NCBI GenBank assembly: GCA_018399635.1
Contig: JAGYOH010000003.1
Coordinates: 1-64,000, forward strand
DNA length: 64,000 bases
Source: Clostridia bacterium
GTDB taxonomy: Bacteria; Bacillota; Clostridia; Peptostreptococcales; Acidaminobacteraceae
Direction: 5' to 3'
Below the pieces are notes generated by a model that did no database searches, was not told the DNA's origin, and worked only from the letters and a program-made list of their open reading frames with translations. This document shows, piece after piece, positions 43,157 through 51,542 of this stretch. A program made the position numbers and the translations under genes. Position 1 is the stretch's first letter; every line of letters starts with the position of its first letter.

Positions 43157-43922
43157 CTTGTATCCGAAGTGATGTCTTGATGACATCCTCCTTCAAACAG
43201 GCGATGCCCCCGGCCTGGGATATTTTTTTGAAGATCGCCTCCCGGTGACTTTTTAGCCACCGGGATCCGGCAAGAACCGTCACTCCGGTTCCTCTGAAAG
43301 CCTCGGGGTACAGGGGAGTCGAAGCCCCGATGAGGATGATTTCACGTGCCCTGACGGACATGGCCAGGAGTGATGCCAGGGTGCCGCCACCGACGGTGGT
43401 TCCGGTGAGAAACACCACGTCACAGGTGGGAAGCAGCTTTGCCTGAAGCGCCGTGGGAGTCACCTCCCCCGAATCCCCCCCGGCCATGATTCCTTCATCG
43501 AAGATGATCATTTCCTTGACCCTCGGCCGGATAAGTTTCTCTACAGGGCGGATGTACCCCACCATCCCCACCACGTCCCCCTTTGAAAAGGCGACGCCAA
43601 AGGGCCTTTCAGGGGTCTGCCCGTCATGGAAGGTCTGGGCCTCCGAGGCCGCAATCAACACCCCGAGACCGATGGCTCTTTTCAAGCGGTCTTCCCCGGT
43701 AACGGCCCACCTGGCGATATCGGGGGCCCTTTTTCCCTCGAGCCAGCCTGCATGGGGGAAAATCGAGGAGCCCCGGCCAGGTTCCTCCCTCGGGACATAG
43801 GTGACTCCGATGGCCCCGTTGTCGAGGGCGACGGCCAGGAGGGAGCTGCCCACCACCACCTTGGCAATGGTGCGGTGCTTGAGGCAGGGCGCGGCCGCGG
43901 CGAAAATCCTCTCTTCAATCAT
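43152..43922 (-). CDS. DUF364 family protein
   Basis: The 256-residue protein fits the DUF364/DUF4213 pair: an N-terminal domain ending in a conserved A-I-G-V-T-Y, and a C-terminal Rossmann-like domain with G-M-V-G-Y, then D-V-V-F-L-T-G-T-T and I-L-I-G-A-S-T-P-L-Y-P. Relatives lie near metal or molybdopterin genes in other genomes, and a metal-handling role has been guessed; nothing here decides it. It overlaps the PAS-GGDEF gene by 8 bp. Confidence 0.8.
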   Translation of the reverse strand: MIEERIFAAAAPCLKHRTIAKVVVGSSLLAVALDNGAIGVTYVPREEPGRGSSIFPHAGWLEGKRAPDIARWAVTGEDRLKRAIGLGVLIAASEAQTFHDGQTPERPFGVAFSKGDVVGMVGYIRPVEKLIRPRVKEMIIFDEGIMAGGDSGEVTPTALQAKLLPTCDVVFLTGTTVGGGTLASLLAMSVRAREIILIGASTPLYPEAFRGTGVTVLAGSRWLKSHREAIFKKISQAGGIACLKEDVIKTSLRIQE

Positions 43923-45267
43923 GACGGTCTCCAGGATGGCTCGACCCCTTCCTCCGGTGCTTGTCCCGGTACATATCCCGGTCCGCCCTGGCCCGGGCCA
44001 CCCCGATGCACTCTTCGACGGCGGTTTTCACCCCATAGCCGATGGCAACCTCCACGGGGCCATAGGGTCCCGGGGAAGTCATCGCCGCCTTGAGGATCCT
44101 CTTTTTGATTTTCGAAGCCTGGGTCCTGGGAGTCCTGGGCAACAGGATTTCAAACTCATCGCCACCCACCCTGGCCACGATATCCTCCTCGCGGCAGACC
44201 GACTTCAAGATGCTCCCCACCAACTGGATGATCTGATCACCGACTTGGTGTCCGTAGCGGTCATTGGCCGACTTGAGTCCGTTGATGTCGATCATCATGA
44301 CGGCCAGGGGAAGATTTCGCTTCACGTCCAGGCGCCGGAGGCCCTCTTCGAGATACCGGCGGTTGTGGATTCCGGTGAGAGGGTCCCGGTAGCTGAACTC
44401 CTCGAACCGTCGGTATCGTTGCCGGTGGGCGGAGTCGTCCCTGAAAGTGACCAAGACGGAAAATTCCCCGGTGCCGGGTCTTTGAAACCGGGTCAGGGTG
44501 CCCTCGATGGGCAGGGCCTCTCCTGAATCATGGCGACACAAGTCCAGACCCCGCATCTCGAATCGATTCTGACGGGCAAGGATGTCGAAGAGGTCTCCAG
44601 TGAGATTGTCCCGGGTCTTGGGATGAATGATCTTGAAAATCTCCCTGATATCCCCGCCCATGGCCCTCCCTTTCTCCCAACCGGTCATGGTGAGGGCTGC
44701 GGGATTGCAAAGGAGTATTCTTCCCCTGCGGTCGGTGATCATGATCCCATCCCGCGTGTGGCTGATGAGCAGATCGATCTCCCCGGCACTGATGAAATCC
44801 CCGGCAAGCCCTTCGAGGGTGCCGCCGGAGGTGACCCCGGATCCGGCAAGTGGATTTTTCTCAAGGCTTTTCGCCTTCCCTTCGAATCCCAAGACCGCCC
44901 TCGGATCCACCTGATTGAAAATGACCTCCAGGCAGTCCTTCTCATTGGAGTACATCTGACCGCTGACCCATCCACCCAGACTCAGGAAAGGTTCAAGAAA
45001 AGACACCGGTCCACCACCCAGGGCCACCCTGACCCCCAGGTCGAACCACTTGAAGGATTCTGCAGCAATCTCAGGGAAGACTTCCATGAGACCCCGCCCC
45101 GCGAGGGAACGGCGGTCCATGCCCACGAGCTTTTCATAACTCCGGTTGATGCTGACGATTTCCAGGTCCTCGGGCTCATGAGAGCCATTATAGCGGATGC
45201 GGTGCTTCGCATAGGCCAGGGGGATGCTTTCGAATACCGAATCACGGTTTCCTTCATGACGGTTCAT
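43915..45267 (-). CDS. PAS-GGDEF diguanylate cyclase
   Basis: The 450-residue soluble protein has two PAS-like regions (about 10-130 and 160-285) and a GGDEF domain with G-G-D-E-F at 368-372. A product-inhibition site R359-E-E-D362 stands exactly five residues before it. It should therefore be an active, feedback-controlled cyclic di-GMP synthase. It is coupled by overlap to the DUF364 gene. Confidence 0.9.
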   Translation of the reverse strand: MNRHEGNRDSVFESIPLAYAKHRIRYNGSHEPEDLEIVSINRSYEKLVGMDRRSLAGRGLMEVFPEIAAESFKWFDLGVRVALGGGPVSFLEPFLSLGGWVSGQMYSNEKDCLEVIFNQVDPRAVLGFEGKAKSLEKNPLAGSGVTSGGTLEGLAGDFISAGEIDLLISHTRDGIMITDRRGRILLCNPAALTMTGWEKGRAMGGDIREIFKIIHPKTRDNLTGDLFDILARQNRFEMRGLDLCRHDSGEALPIEGTLTRFQRPGTGEFSVLVTFRDDSAHRQRYRRFEEFSYRDPLTGIHNRRYLEEGLRRLDVKRNLPLAVMMIDINGLKSANDRYGHQVGDQIIQLVGSILKSVCREEDIVARVGGDEFEILLPRTPRTQASKIKKRILKAAMTSPGPYGPVEVAIGYGVKTAVEECIGVARARADRDMYRDKHRRKGSSHPGDRHD

Positions 45268-45319
45268 GGATGACCCGACCCCCTTCTTTCAAAATATCAT
45301 TTTGACTGGTGATATCTTT

Positions 45320-45349
45320 AATATACCATTTTTTACATAATTTTTACAA
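45320..45349 (-). promoter_or_regulatory. possible promoter of the PAS-GGDEF gene
   Basis: On the minus strand TTGTAA (45344-45349), an 18-bp spacer and TATATT (45320-45325). Confidence 0.45.
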
Positions 45350-45399
45350 TTATGCTTTTTCTTCATTTGCTTATATTGTCCGGCCACCGGACCCGCCTA

Positions 45400-45475
45400 T
45401 TGACAGCCCCCCGCTTATTTCTTAAACTAACCTTGGGACTGACCACTATACTGTCGAAATGTCCCGGTATAGTGG
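45400..45475 (+). promoter_or_regulatory. promoter and inverted repeat before the decayed regulator
   Basis: TTGACA (45400-45405), a 17-bp spacer and TAAACT (45423-45428) form a promoter. Downstream, CCACTATAC (45443-45451) and GTATAGTGG (45467-45475) form a perfect 9-bp inverted repeat with a 15-base centre. It could be an operator for the regulator or an RNA hairpin. Confidence 0.55.
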
Positions 45476-46047
45476 CTGACAGAGGGTGAGCGTCTGATCA
45501 ATGCCTTCGCAGGTGAAAATATCCGCAGAATCAGGAATTCAAGGCACCTGACCGTCGGGAAGCTTTCTGAACTCAAAGGAGTCAGCAGAAGCCTCCTGGG
45601 TCAGATCGAACGGGGAGAGGCCAATCCCTCCATGGCCACCATCTGGAAGACCGCCAACGGTTTTATAATCCCCTTTTCGAAGCTGAGGGAAATGCCGGAC
45701 GAAAAGGCAGGGGTGGTGGACAAGGCCCAGCTCATCAGCATCCGGAGCGACGACGGGGGTCATGAGTGCACCCCCCTTTTTTCCTTTGATGCCAGGCAGA
45801 GCTTCGAAATGTACGCCATCACCCAGAAGCCCGGCTTCACGGCCCAGGGAGAACCCCACCCCAGGGGCACCATGGCGTAGCTCACCGTCTTCGAGGGGGA
45901 GCTTGTCAGCACCGCGGGGGAGGAAACCTTCCGGGTGAAAAAGATCAGGTTATCAAGTTCCTGGCCGACCTTCCCCACAGCGACGACAACCGGGGGAATG
46001 AAACCGCCCGGTATGTCGACATGGTCTGTCATTCCCAGAACACTTAA
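45476..46047 (+). pseudogene. decayed XRE-family regulator with cupin domain
   Basis: The reading frame begins G-E-N-I-R-R-I-R-N with a helix-turn-helix (L-S-E-L-K-G-V-S-R-S-L-L-G-Q-I-E-R-G-E). It then runs into a cupin region, the layout of XRE-cupin regulators. Three lesions are visible. There is no usual start codon between the upstream TAG and the HTH. An in-frame TAG stands at 45878-45880 before L-T-V-F-E-G-E-L. A frameshift near 45940-45955 is followed in another frame by V-I-K-F-L-A-D-L-P-H-S and A-R-Y-V-D-M-V. The ends of the family are intact, so loss is recent. Confidence 0.85.
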
Positions 46048-46066
46048 TCTTGAATGGAGGTAGAAA

Positions 46067-46633
46067 ATGTTATCACGAGAAGAAGCCTATGCCCTGCTGA
46101 CCAAGTACAACGAATCCCCTTCCCTGGTGACCCACGCCATGTCGGTGGAGGCGGTGATGCGGTACTTTGCCAAACAGTTGGGCGAGGACCCGGAATTCTG
46201 GGGAGTCGTCGGACTCCTCCACGATCTGGATTATGAGAAATATCCCGACCAGCACTGTCACAAGAGCAAGGAGATTCTGGAGGAGGAAGGGGTGGAGGAG
46301 GCCATCATTCACGCCGTCATTTCCCACGGATGGAACATCTGCATCGATGTGGCACCGGTCCATCTCATGGAGAAGGTCCTGTATGCCACGGATGAACTCA
46401 CCGGCCTCATCACCGCCGCCGTCTACATGCGGCCCAACAAGAGCATCATGGATCTCGAAGTGAAATCCATCAAAAAGAAATTCAAATCCAAAAGCTTCGC
46501 CGCCGGCGTGGACCGTGACATCATTCTCAAGGGCTGCGAAATGATCGATATGGACCTCGACCAGGTCATCGCCTGGTCCATCGAGGGCATGCGGGAAGTC
46601 GCCGGGGAAATCGGGCTCAAGGGAACCGCTTGA
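46067..46633 (+). CDS. HD domain phosphohydrolase-like protein
   Basis: The 188-residue protein has an HD domain: H23 in V-T-H-A-M-S-V-E, H52-D53 in L-L-H-D-L-D-Y-E and D128-region ligands, followed by a conserved K-S-F-A-A-G-V-D-R-D. This stand-alone family is frequent in Clostridia and its substrate is unknown. The ATG follows GGAGG at six bases. It lies just after the decayed regulator, which may once have controlled it. Confidence 0.82.
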   Translation: MLSREEAYALLTKYNESPSLVTHAMSVEAVMRYFAKQLGEDPEFWGVVGLLHDLDYEKYPDQHCHKSKEILEEEGVEEAIIHAVISHGWNICIDVAPVHLMEKVLYATDELTGLITAAVYMRPNKSIMDLEVKSIKKKFKSKSFAAGVDRDIILKGCEMIDMDLDQVIAWSIEGMREVAGEIGLKGTA

Positions 46634-46716
46634 AGGGATCGGCCATCATCTGAGCAATTATAATCCCAGTCTTTTTCGAGTTCAAAATTCAGGTCATTGA
46701 AGGAGATCGATGTGCA

Positions 46717-47745
46717 ATGAAAGCTTTGGTCAAGAAGTATGCGAAGGAAGGGCTCTGGCTGGAGGATGTTCCCGAGCCCCAGGTCGGCAAGAACGATGTG
46801 CTGATCAAAATCAAAAAAACCGCCATCTGCGGTACCGACGTCCACATTTACAATTGGGATGACTGGTCACAGAAGACCATCCCCGTTCCCATGACCATCG
46901 GCCATGAATTCGTGGGGGAAGTGGTGGCCATCGGTGACAATGTCGAGGATGTCGCCATCGGCGAAATCGTCTCCGGCGAGGGCCATGTGGTCTGCGGCCA
47001 TTGCCGCAATTGCCGGGCCGGCAGAAGGCATCTGTGCATGAACACCAGCGGCGTCGGCGTCAACCGGACCGGAGCCTTTGCCCAGTACCTCGCCCTTCCG
47101 GTGACCAATGTCTGGCATGCCGACCCCGAAATCCCCCTCGACGTGCTCAGCTGCTTCGATCCCATGGGCAACGCCGTCCATACCGCCCTGAGCTTCGATG
47201 TCCTCGGAGAAGACGTCCTCATCACCGGAGCCGGACCCATCGGCATCATGGCCGTGGCCGTGGCCAGGCATGCCGGGGCCCGTCATATCGTCATCACCGA
47301 TATCAACGACTACCGCCTGGACCTGGCCAGGAAAATGGGAGCCAGCCGGGCCATCAACATCACCGAAACCACGGTTGAATCCGTGATGAAGGAACTCGGC
47401 ATGAAGGAGGGCTTTGATGTCGGCATGGAAATGTCCGGCAACCCCGCCGCCTTTGCCGACATGGTCAAGAACATGTGCCATGGCGGCAAAATCGCCGTCC
47501 TGGGCATCCAGAAACCCGAAACCGTCATCGATTGGGACACCGTGGTCTTCAATGGTCTCACCATCAAGGGGATCTACGGTCGCGAGATGTATGAAACCTG
47601 GTACAAAATGACCGCCATGATTCAAACCGGCCTGGATATTTCACCGGTGATCACCCACCATTTCCACTACACCCGGTTCCAGGAAGCCTTTGATGTGATG
47701 CGTTCCGGCAACTCCGGCAAGGTCATCCTGGATTGGGAGGATTAA
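46717..47745 (+). CDS. tdh: L-threonine 3-dehydrogenase
   Basis: The 342-residue zinc alcohol dehydrogenase family enzyme has catalytic zinc ligands C38, H63 and E64, and T40/H43 next to the site. The structural zinc cluster reads C-G-H-C-R-N-C-x7-C, and the NAD loop is G-A-G-P-I-G. It oxidises threonine to 2-amino-3-ketobutyrate. The usual partner kbl is not adjacent. The ribosome-binding site is GAAGGAG at 11 bases, a long spacing. Confidence 0.94.
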   Translation: MKALVKKYAKEGLWLEDVPEPQVGKNDVLIKIKKTAICGTDVHIYNWDDWSQKTIPVPMTIGHEFVGEVVAIGDNVEDVAIGEIVSGEGHVVCGHCRNCRAGRRHLCMNTSGVGVNRTGAFAQYLALPVTNVWHADPEIPLDVLSCFDPMGNAVHTALSFDVLGEDVLITGAGPIGIMAVAVARHAGARHIVITDINDYRLDLARKMGASRAINITETTVESVMKELGMKEGFDVGMEMSGNPAAFADMVKNMCHGGKIAVLGIQKPETVIDWDTVVFNGLTIKGIYGREMYETWYKMTAMIQTGLDISPVITHHFHYTRFQEAFDVMRSGNSGKVILDWED

Positions 47746-47757
47746 GCCGACCGAAGC

Positions 47758-47789
47758 AAAAAGCTGACCCCTTGGGGATCAGCTTTTTT
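47758..47789. terminator. terminator between tdh and the aldo/keto reductase gene
   Basis: A stem AAAGCTGA/TCAGCTTT extended by CCCC/GGGG is followed by six T on the plus strand. It overlaps the end of the converging reductase gene. Confidence 0.85.
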
Positions 47790-48825
47790 CAGTTTGGACA
47801 GGTTTTTCGTGGTAGCGCTGATAAAAGGCTTCGTAGCCCGCCAGCTGCCGCTTCAAGAGGTCAGGCACATCCAGTCCGTAGGGGCAGTGGGCGCTGCAAT
47901 GGCCGCAGTCGGTGCAATGGTTGATCCGGTCCATCTTGTCATGGAATTCCGCCGTCATGTATCTCGGCACCACGGATCGATTCAGAAAATGGGTGATCCT
48001 CGCGGCCATGTTGATTTCAATCCCCGCAGGACAGGGCAGACAGTAGCCGCAGCCCCTGCAGAAGTCTCCCTGCAGGACCTCCCGGTCCTTCTTGATGATT
48101 TCCAGAAGGGCCGCTGAAAGCCCGGGTGGATTTTTTTCCAGGGCCATGAATTCCTCGAGTTCTTCCACACGCTGGATGCCCCAGATGGGCACGACATTGT
48201 CATACTGTCTCAAAAAAGCAAAGGCGGCGGTGGCGTTGGTCAGCAGTCCCCCCGCCATGCCCTTCATGGCGATGAGTCCCACCCCCCTCTCCCGGCACGC
48301 CTCGATCAGCGCCAGATCCTCCTGGGTGGAAAGGTAGTTCAGGGGGAACTGCACGGTGTCATAGAGACCTGAGCAGCAGGCTTCGAGGGCCTTGTCCCGG
48401 CTGTGGCTGGTGATGCCGATAGAGCGGATCAGACCGGATTTTTTCGCCTCCAGCGCCCCGGCGTAGGTCCCGTCAGGATCCGACGGGTCCGGCAACACCT
48501 TGGGATTGTGCAGCTGCAGCAGGTCCAGGTAGTCGGTTTTCAACAGCCCCAGACTGGTCTTCAGGTGGTCGAGCAGTCCGGCCTTGTCCCCGGCATGACT
48601 CTTCGAGGCGAGAATGATGTCCCTTCTCACCCCGGCCAGGGCCCGTCCGAGCTTCTCCTCGCTGTCGGAGTACATCCTGGCGGTGTCGAAGAAATTGATG
48701 CCTTCCGAAAAGGCCCTTCTCAGAAGTTTTTCCGATTCCGCCATGCTCAGTCTTTGAATGGGCAGGGCACCGAAGGCGGTTCGACTGACTGACCATCCGG
48801 TCCTGCCAAGGATGATTTTCTGCAA
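47779..48825 (-). CDS. aldo/keto reductase with C-terminal iron-sulfur domain
   Basis: The 348-residue protein has an N-terminal aldo/keto reductase barrel (F-D-T-A-R-M-Y near residue 46, A-S-K-S-H, L-L-Q-L-H). Two cluster motifs follow (C-R-G-C-G-Y-C-L-P-C-P and C-T-D-C-G-H-C-S-A-H-C-P), the arrangement of the ferredoxin-linked AKR subgroup. The substrate is unknown. It starts with TTG six bases after GGAGGG. It lies 16 bp after the alcohol dehydrogenase gene. Confidence 0.87.
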   Translation of the reverse strand: MQKIILGRTGWSVSRTAFGALPIQRLSMAESEKLLRRAFSEGINFFDTARMYSDSEEKLGRALAGVRRDIILASKSHAGDKAGLLDHLKTSLGLLKTDYLDLLQLHNPKVLPDPSDPDGTYAGALEAKKSGLIRSIGITSHSRDKALEACCSGLYDTVQFPLNYLSTQEDLALIEACRERGVGLIAMKGMAGGLLTNATAAFAFLRQYDNVVPIWGIQRVEELEEFMALEKNPPGLSAALLEIIKKDREVLQGDFCRGCGYCLPCPAGIEINMAARITHFLNRSVVPRYMTAEFHDKMDRINHCTDCGHCSAHCPYGLDVPDLLKRQLAGYEAFYQRYHEKPVQTEKS

Positions 48826-48841
48826 ATGAGACCCTCCCTTT

Positions 48842-49981
48842 CTACGCCTTGTGGATGGCTGTGAACAAGGCTGTGTAATCCGCCGCCGTCATCGGTCTGG
48901 GATTGCTGGCATTGGACCCGTTCTTGAAGGAGAGTTCTCCCAGGCGCTCAAAATCCTTCGGGTCGATGCCGAGGGATTTGAAATCAGGAAGACCGATATC
49001 TCTTGAAATCTCCTCGATTCTCTCAATCCCCGCCAGGGCGGCCAGGCCCTCGTCCTTTTCATCGATTCCCAGGGCTCTGGCCACCCGGGCATATTTTTTC
49101 TCGGCATAGGACAGATTCAGTCGCATCACGTGGGGCAGAATGATGGAGTTGCAGACCCCGTGGGGTTTGTCATAGAGGCTGCCCAGAGCCTCCGCCATAC
49201 AGTGCACCGAAGCCACGTCGGCATGGCTGAAGGAAAGGCCGGCCAGCAGGGAACCCATCATCATCCCGTCCCGGGCCTCCATGTCCCCGCCGTCGTGAAC
49301 CGCTCTCTGAAGGTATCTGCCGATGTATTCAATGGCGTAGAGTCCCAGGGCCTCGGCGATGGGCTCCGTACAGGTGGCCGTATACCCCTCTATGCCGTGG
49401 GTCAGGGCATCCAGCCCCGTGGCCGCGGTGATGTGGGGGGGCAGGGTATCCGTCAAGGCCGGGTCCACCAGGGCCACCGCCGCTGCGATTGATGGACTTT
49501 TCACCGTGAATTTGAATTTCTCCTTTGTATCGGTGATCACTGAAGAAAAGGTGATCTCACTGCCTGTCCCCGCCGTGGTGGGGATGGTGATGAGGGGAAG
49601 ACAATCCGCCGGAATGGGTCTGCCGGCATATTCCCTGATCCCTCCTCCCTGCCTGGCCACCACGGCGATGCCCTTGGCCGCATCCATGGGACTGCCGCCG
49701 CCCAGGGCCACCAGGGCCTCCACCGATGCCTCCCGGGCCAGCAAGGCCCCGGCCTGGATGTTGTAATCCTTGGGATTCGCCTCCACTTCACTGAAAACAA
49801 CCACCTCGACGCCGTCCCCCAGGGACTCGAGAACCGGTTCAAGGATTCCCGCCTGCAGGATTCCCGGGTCGGTGACCACCATGATCTTGTGGATCTTCAT
49901 GGTCTCAAGGACCATTTTTAACTCCTTGACCACCCCTCGACCAAAACGGATTCTCGAGGGCAGCACAAAGTCGAAATTCAT
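48842..49981 (-). CDS. iron-containing alcohol dehydrogenase
   Basis: The 379-residue group III alcohol dehydrogenase has G-G-G-S-P-M-D and T-T-A-G-T-G-S-E for NAD(P) binding. The metal ligands lie in D-A-L-T-H-G-I-E, H-A-D-V-A-S-V-H and K-P-H-G-V-C-N. It reduces aldehydes or oxidises alcohols; the exact substrate is open. It is transcribed with the aldo/keto reductase from a promoter at 50004-50032. Confidence 0.93.
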   Translation of the reverse strand: MNFDFVLPSRIRFGRGVVKELKMVLETMKIHKIMVVTDPGILQAGILEPVLESLGDGVEVVVFSEVEANPKDYNIQAGALLAREASVEALVALGGGSPMDAAKGIAVVARQGGGIREYAGRPIPADCLPLITIPTTAGTGSEITFSSVITDTKEKFKFTVKSPSIAAAVALVDPALTDTLPPHITAATGLDALTHGIEGYTATCTEPIAEALGLYAIEYIGRYLQRAVHDGGDMEARDGMMMGSLLAGLSFSHADVASVHCMAEALGSLYDKPHGVCNSIILPHVMRLNLSYAEKKYARVARALGIDEKDEGLAALAGIERIEEISRDIGLPDFKSLGIDPKDFERLGELSFKNGSNASNPRPMTAADYTALFTAIHKA

Positions 49982-50003
49982 CGAAAAACCTCCTTTTGTC
50001 TTG

Positions 50004-50032
50004 ATTATACCCCAGAGTCACGGGGCTTTCAT
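50004..50032 (-). promoter_or_regulatory. promoter of the alcohol dehydrogenase operon
   Basis: On the minus strand a weak -35 ATGAAA (50027-50032), a 17-bp spacer and a perfect TATAAT (50004-50009). The remaining part of the 239-bp gap (50033-50220) holds a small hairpin, CCCTGC/GCAGGG at 50167-50184, and no recognisable riboswitch. Confidence 0.5.
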
Positions 50033-50220
50033 AGCCTTCATTTTCAGTGGCAGGTCCCTGGGCGGCCCTTTGAAGGCAAAAACACCCCCGCCTGTGGTCA
50101 GGGCGATTTTGTGGGTATCTAATGAATGAAGTGACCACGGACAAGGGATCTTCTGCCTGAAACCGACCCTGCCATGACGCAGGGAGGCCCGGTGAAAATC
50201 CTTGAAGGAGGTGTCTTTTC

Positions 50221-51114
50221 ATGCAAACCGACAAGCGACTGACAAGAGCCTATGAAAAGGCCCGGGTCCTGCCCTTTGACAAGGACTCGAAATTCATATT
50301 TTTCAGTGACTGCCACCGGGGGGACGCCAGTCTTTCCGATGAGTTTTCCCGCAATCAGAATCTCTTCATCCACGCCCTGGACTACTACTACCATCGGGGG
50401 TTCACCTATATCGAAGTCGGAGACGGGGACGAACTCTGGGAGCATCACCGGTTCAGACATATCAAAAAAGCCCACTACGATGTTTTCAAGAGGATCAAGC
50501 GCTTCTTCGATGATGACCGGCTCTACATCCTCTACGGCAATCACAACATCTATCTCAAGAACCCCGACTATGTCAAAAAGCACTACTTCCACTATTACGA
50601 TGACTGCAACGAGGAGACCTATGAGTTTCTCGAGGGACTCGAGCCTCTAGAGGCGCTGGTGCTGAAAAGTCAGGAGTCCGGTCAGGAATTCTTCGTGGTC
50701 CACGGCCACCAGGGAGATCTGGTCAACGACCAGCTCTGGTTCTTCTCCATGCTTTCCCTGAAATACTTCTGGCGGTTTCTCCACGCCTTCGGCATCAGAA
50801 ACCCGGCAAGTCCCGTCAAGAACGCCCACAAGCGCCACAAGATCGAGCGCAACTATTCGAAGTGGATCCAGAAGCACCGCCACGGCCTCATCTGCGGCCA
50901 CACCCACCGGGTCAAATACCCGAGGACCCGGGACCTGCCCTACTTCAACACCGGCAGCTGCATCTACCCCGCCCGGATCACCGGCCTTGAAATGATCAAC
51001 GCCACCCTGCAGATGGTCCAGTGGCGGATTATGGTCACCAGCACGGGTGTGCTTCAGGTGAAGCGTGAAATCATCCGGGGACCGGAGCCTGTGGAAAAAT
51101 TCGATATTCGGTAA
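50221..51114 (+). CDS. calcineurin-like metallophosphoesterase
   Basis: The 297-residue protein has the full metallophosphoesterase motif set: F-F-S-D-C-H-R-G-D, E-V-G-D-G-D-E, G-N-H-N, V-H-G-H-Q-G-D and C-G-H-T-H-R. The first motif has cysteine where many relatives carry another residue (S-D-C-H is also seen in UDP-diacylglucosamine hydrolase-like enzymes). The substrate is unknown. The ATG follows GAAGGAGG. Confidence 0.85.
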   Translation: MQTDKRLTRAYEKARVLPFDKDSKFIFFSDCHRGDASLSDEFSRNQNLFIHALDYYYHRGFTYIEVGDGDELWEHHRFRHIKKAHYDVFKRIKRFFDDDRLYILYGNHNIYLKNPDYVKKHYFHYYDDCNEETYEFLEGLEPLEALVLKSQESGQEFFVVHGHQGDLVNDQLWFFSMLSLKYFWRFLHAFGIRNPASPVKNAHKRHKIERNYSKWIQKHRHGLICGHTHRVKYPRTRDLPYFNTGSCIYPARITGLEMINATLQMVQWRIMVTSTGVLQVKREIIRGPEPVEKFDIR

Positions 51115-51116
51115 AT

Positions 51117-51152
51117 AAAAGAATCCCGGATCGATTGATCCGGGATTCTTTT
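51117..51152. terminator. terminator between the phosphoesterase gene and tRNA-Leu(CAA)
   Basis: A perfect 16-bp stem AAAAGAATCCCGGATC with a 4-base loop. Its own ends give T-runs in both directions. Confidence 0.9.
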
Positions 51153-51156
51153 GCTT

Positions 51157-51243
51157 TGGTGCCGAAGGGGGGACTCGAACCCCCACGCTCCGAAGAGCTT
51201 CGGATTTTGAGTCCGACGCGTCTGCCAGTTCCACCACTTCGGC
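51157..51243 (-). tRNA. tRNA-Leu, anticodon CAA
   Basis: An 87-nt tRNA with encoded CCA. The acceptor is GCCGAAG/CTTCGGC, the anticodon stem CGGA/TCCG carries loop CTCAAAA (anticodon CAA), there is a long variable arm GCTCTTCGGAGC, and the T-arm reads GGGGGTTCGAGTCCCCC. It decodes UUG. Promoter and terminator are directly adjacent. Confidence 0.95.
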
Positions 51244-51255
51244 TAGAACAAAACT

Positions 51256-51284
51256 ATAATATCATATCGAAAAATGGAATACAA
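51256..51284 (-). promoter_or_regulatory. promoter of tRNA-Leu(CAA)
   Basis: On the minus strand TTGTAT (51279-51284), a 17-bp spacer and TATTAT (51256-51261) lie 12 bp before the tRNA. Confidence 0.6.
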
Positions 51285-51308
51285 GAAAAAACACCCTAGG
51301 AATCCCAG

Positions 51309-51512
51309 CTATTCATCGTACCCGATATCGCAGGGATTGTCATACCGTTTGACCTCGCCGGTCTCGTACTTGACGATGTAATACACCTTCTTTTCCTGGG
51401 TCTCTTCGTCGACCTCCACGTACTCGAGAATATCCTCCACGCCGTCAAGACCGATGACAAATTCACAGACATTGCCGCTGCTTTCCTCAAATGATACCGA
51501 TTGGATACGCAT
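51309..51512 (-). CDS. 67-residue hypothetical acidic protein
   Basis: A complete small protein with ATG six bases after GGAGG. It is acidic and beta-rich, starting M-R-I-Q-S-V-S-F-E-E and ending R-Y-D-N-P-C-D-I-G-Y-D-E. It has two cysteines and no membrane segment. Family not recognised. It lies 30 bp after the HtrA-type protease gene on the same strand and is probably co-transcribed with it. Confidence 0.65.
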   Translation of the reverse strand: MRIQSVSFEESSGNVCEFVIGLDGVEDILEYVEVDEETQEKKVYYIVKYETGEVKRYDNPCDIGYDE

Positions 51513-51542
51513 TGGATCCCTCCCCCTCTTCTGATTGGATTG

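Noticed and set aside
50033-50220. Riboswitch in the 188-bp leader before the phosphoesterase gene
   Set aside because: Only one small GC hairpin is visible; none of the conserved cores I know (TPP, cobalamin, glycine, lysine, SAM) can be matched.
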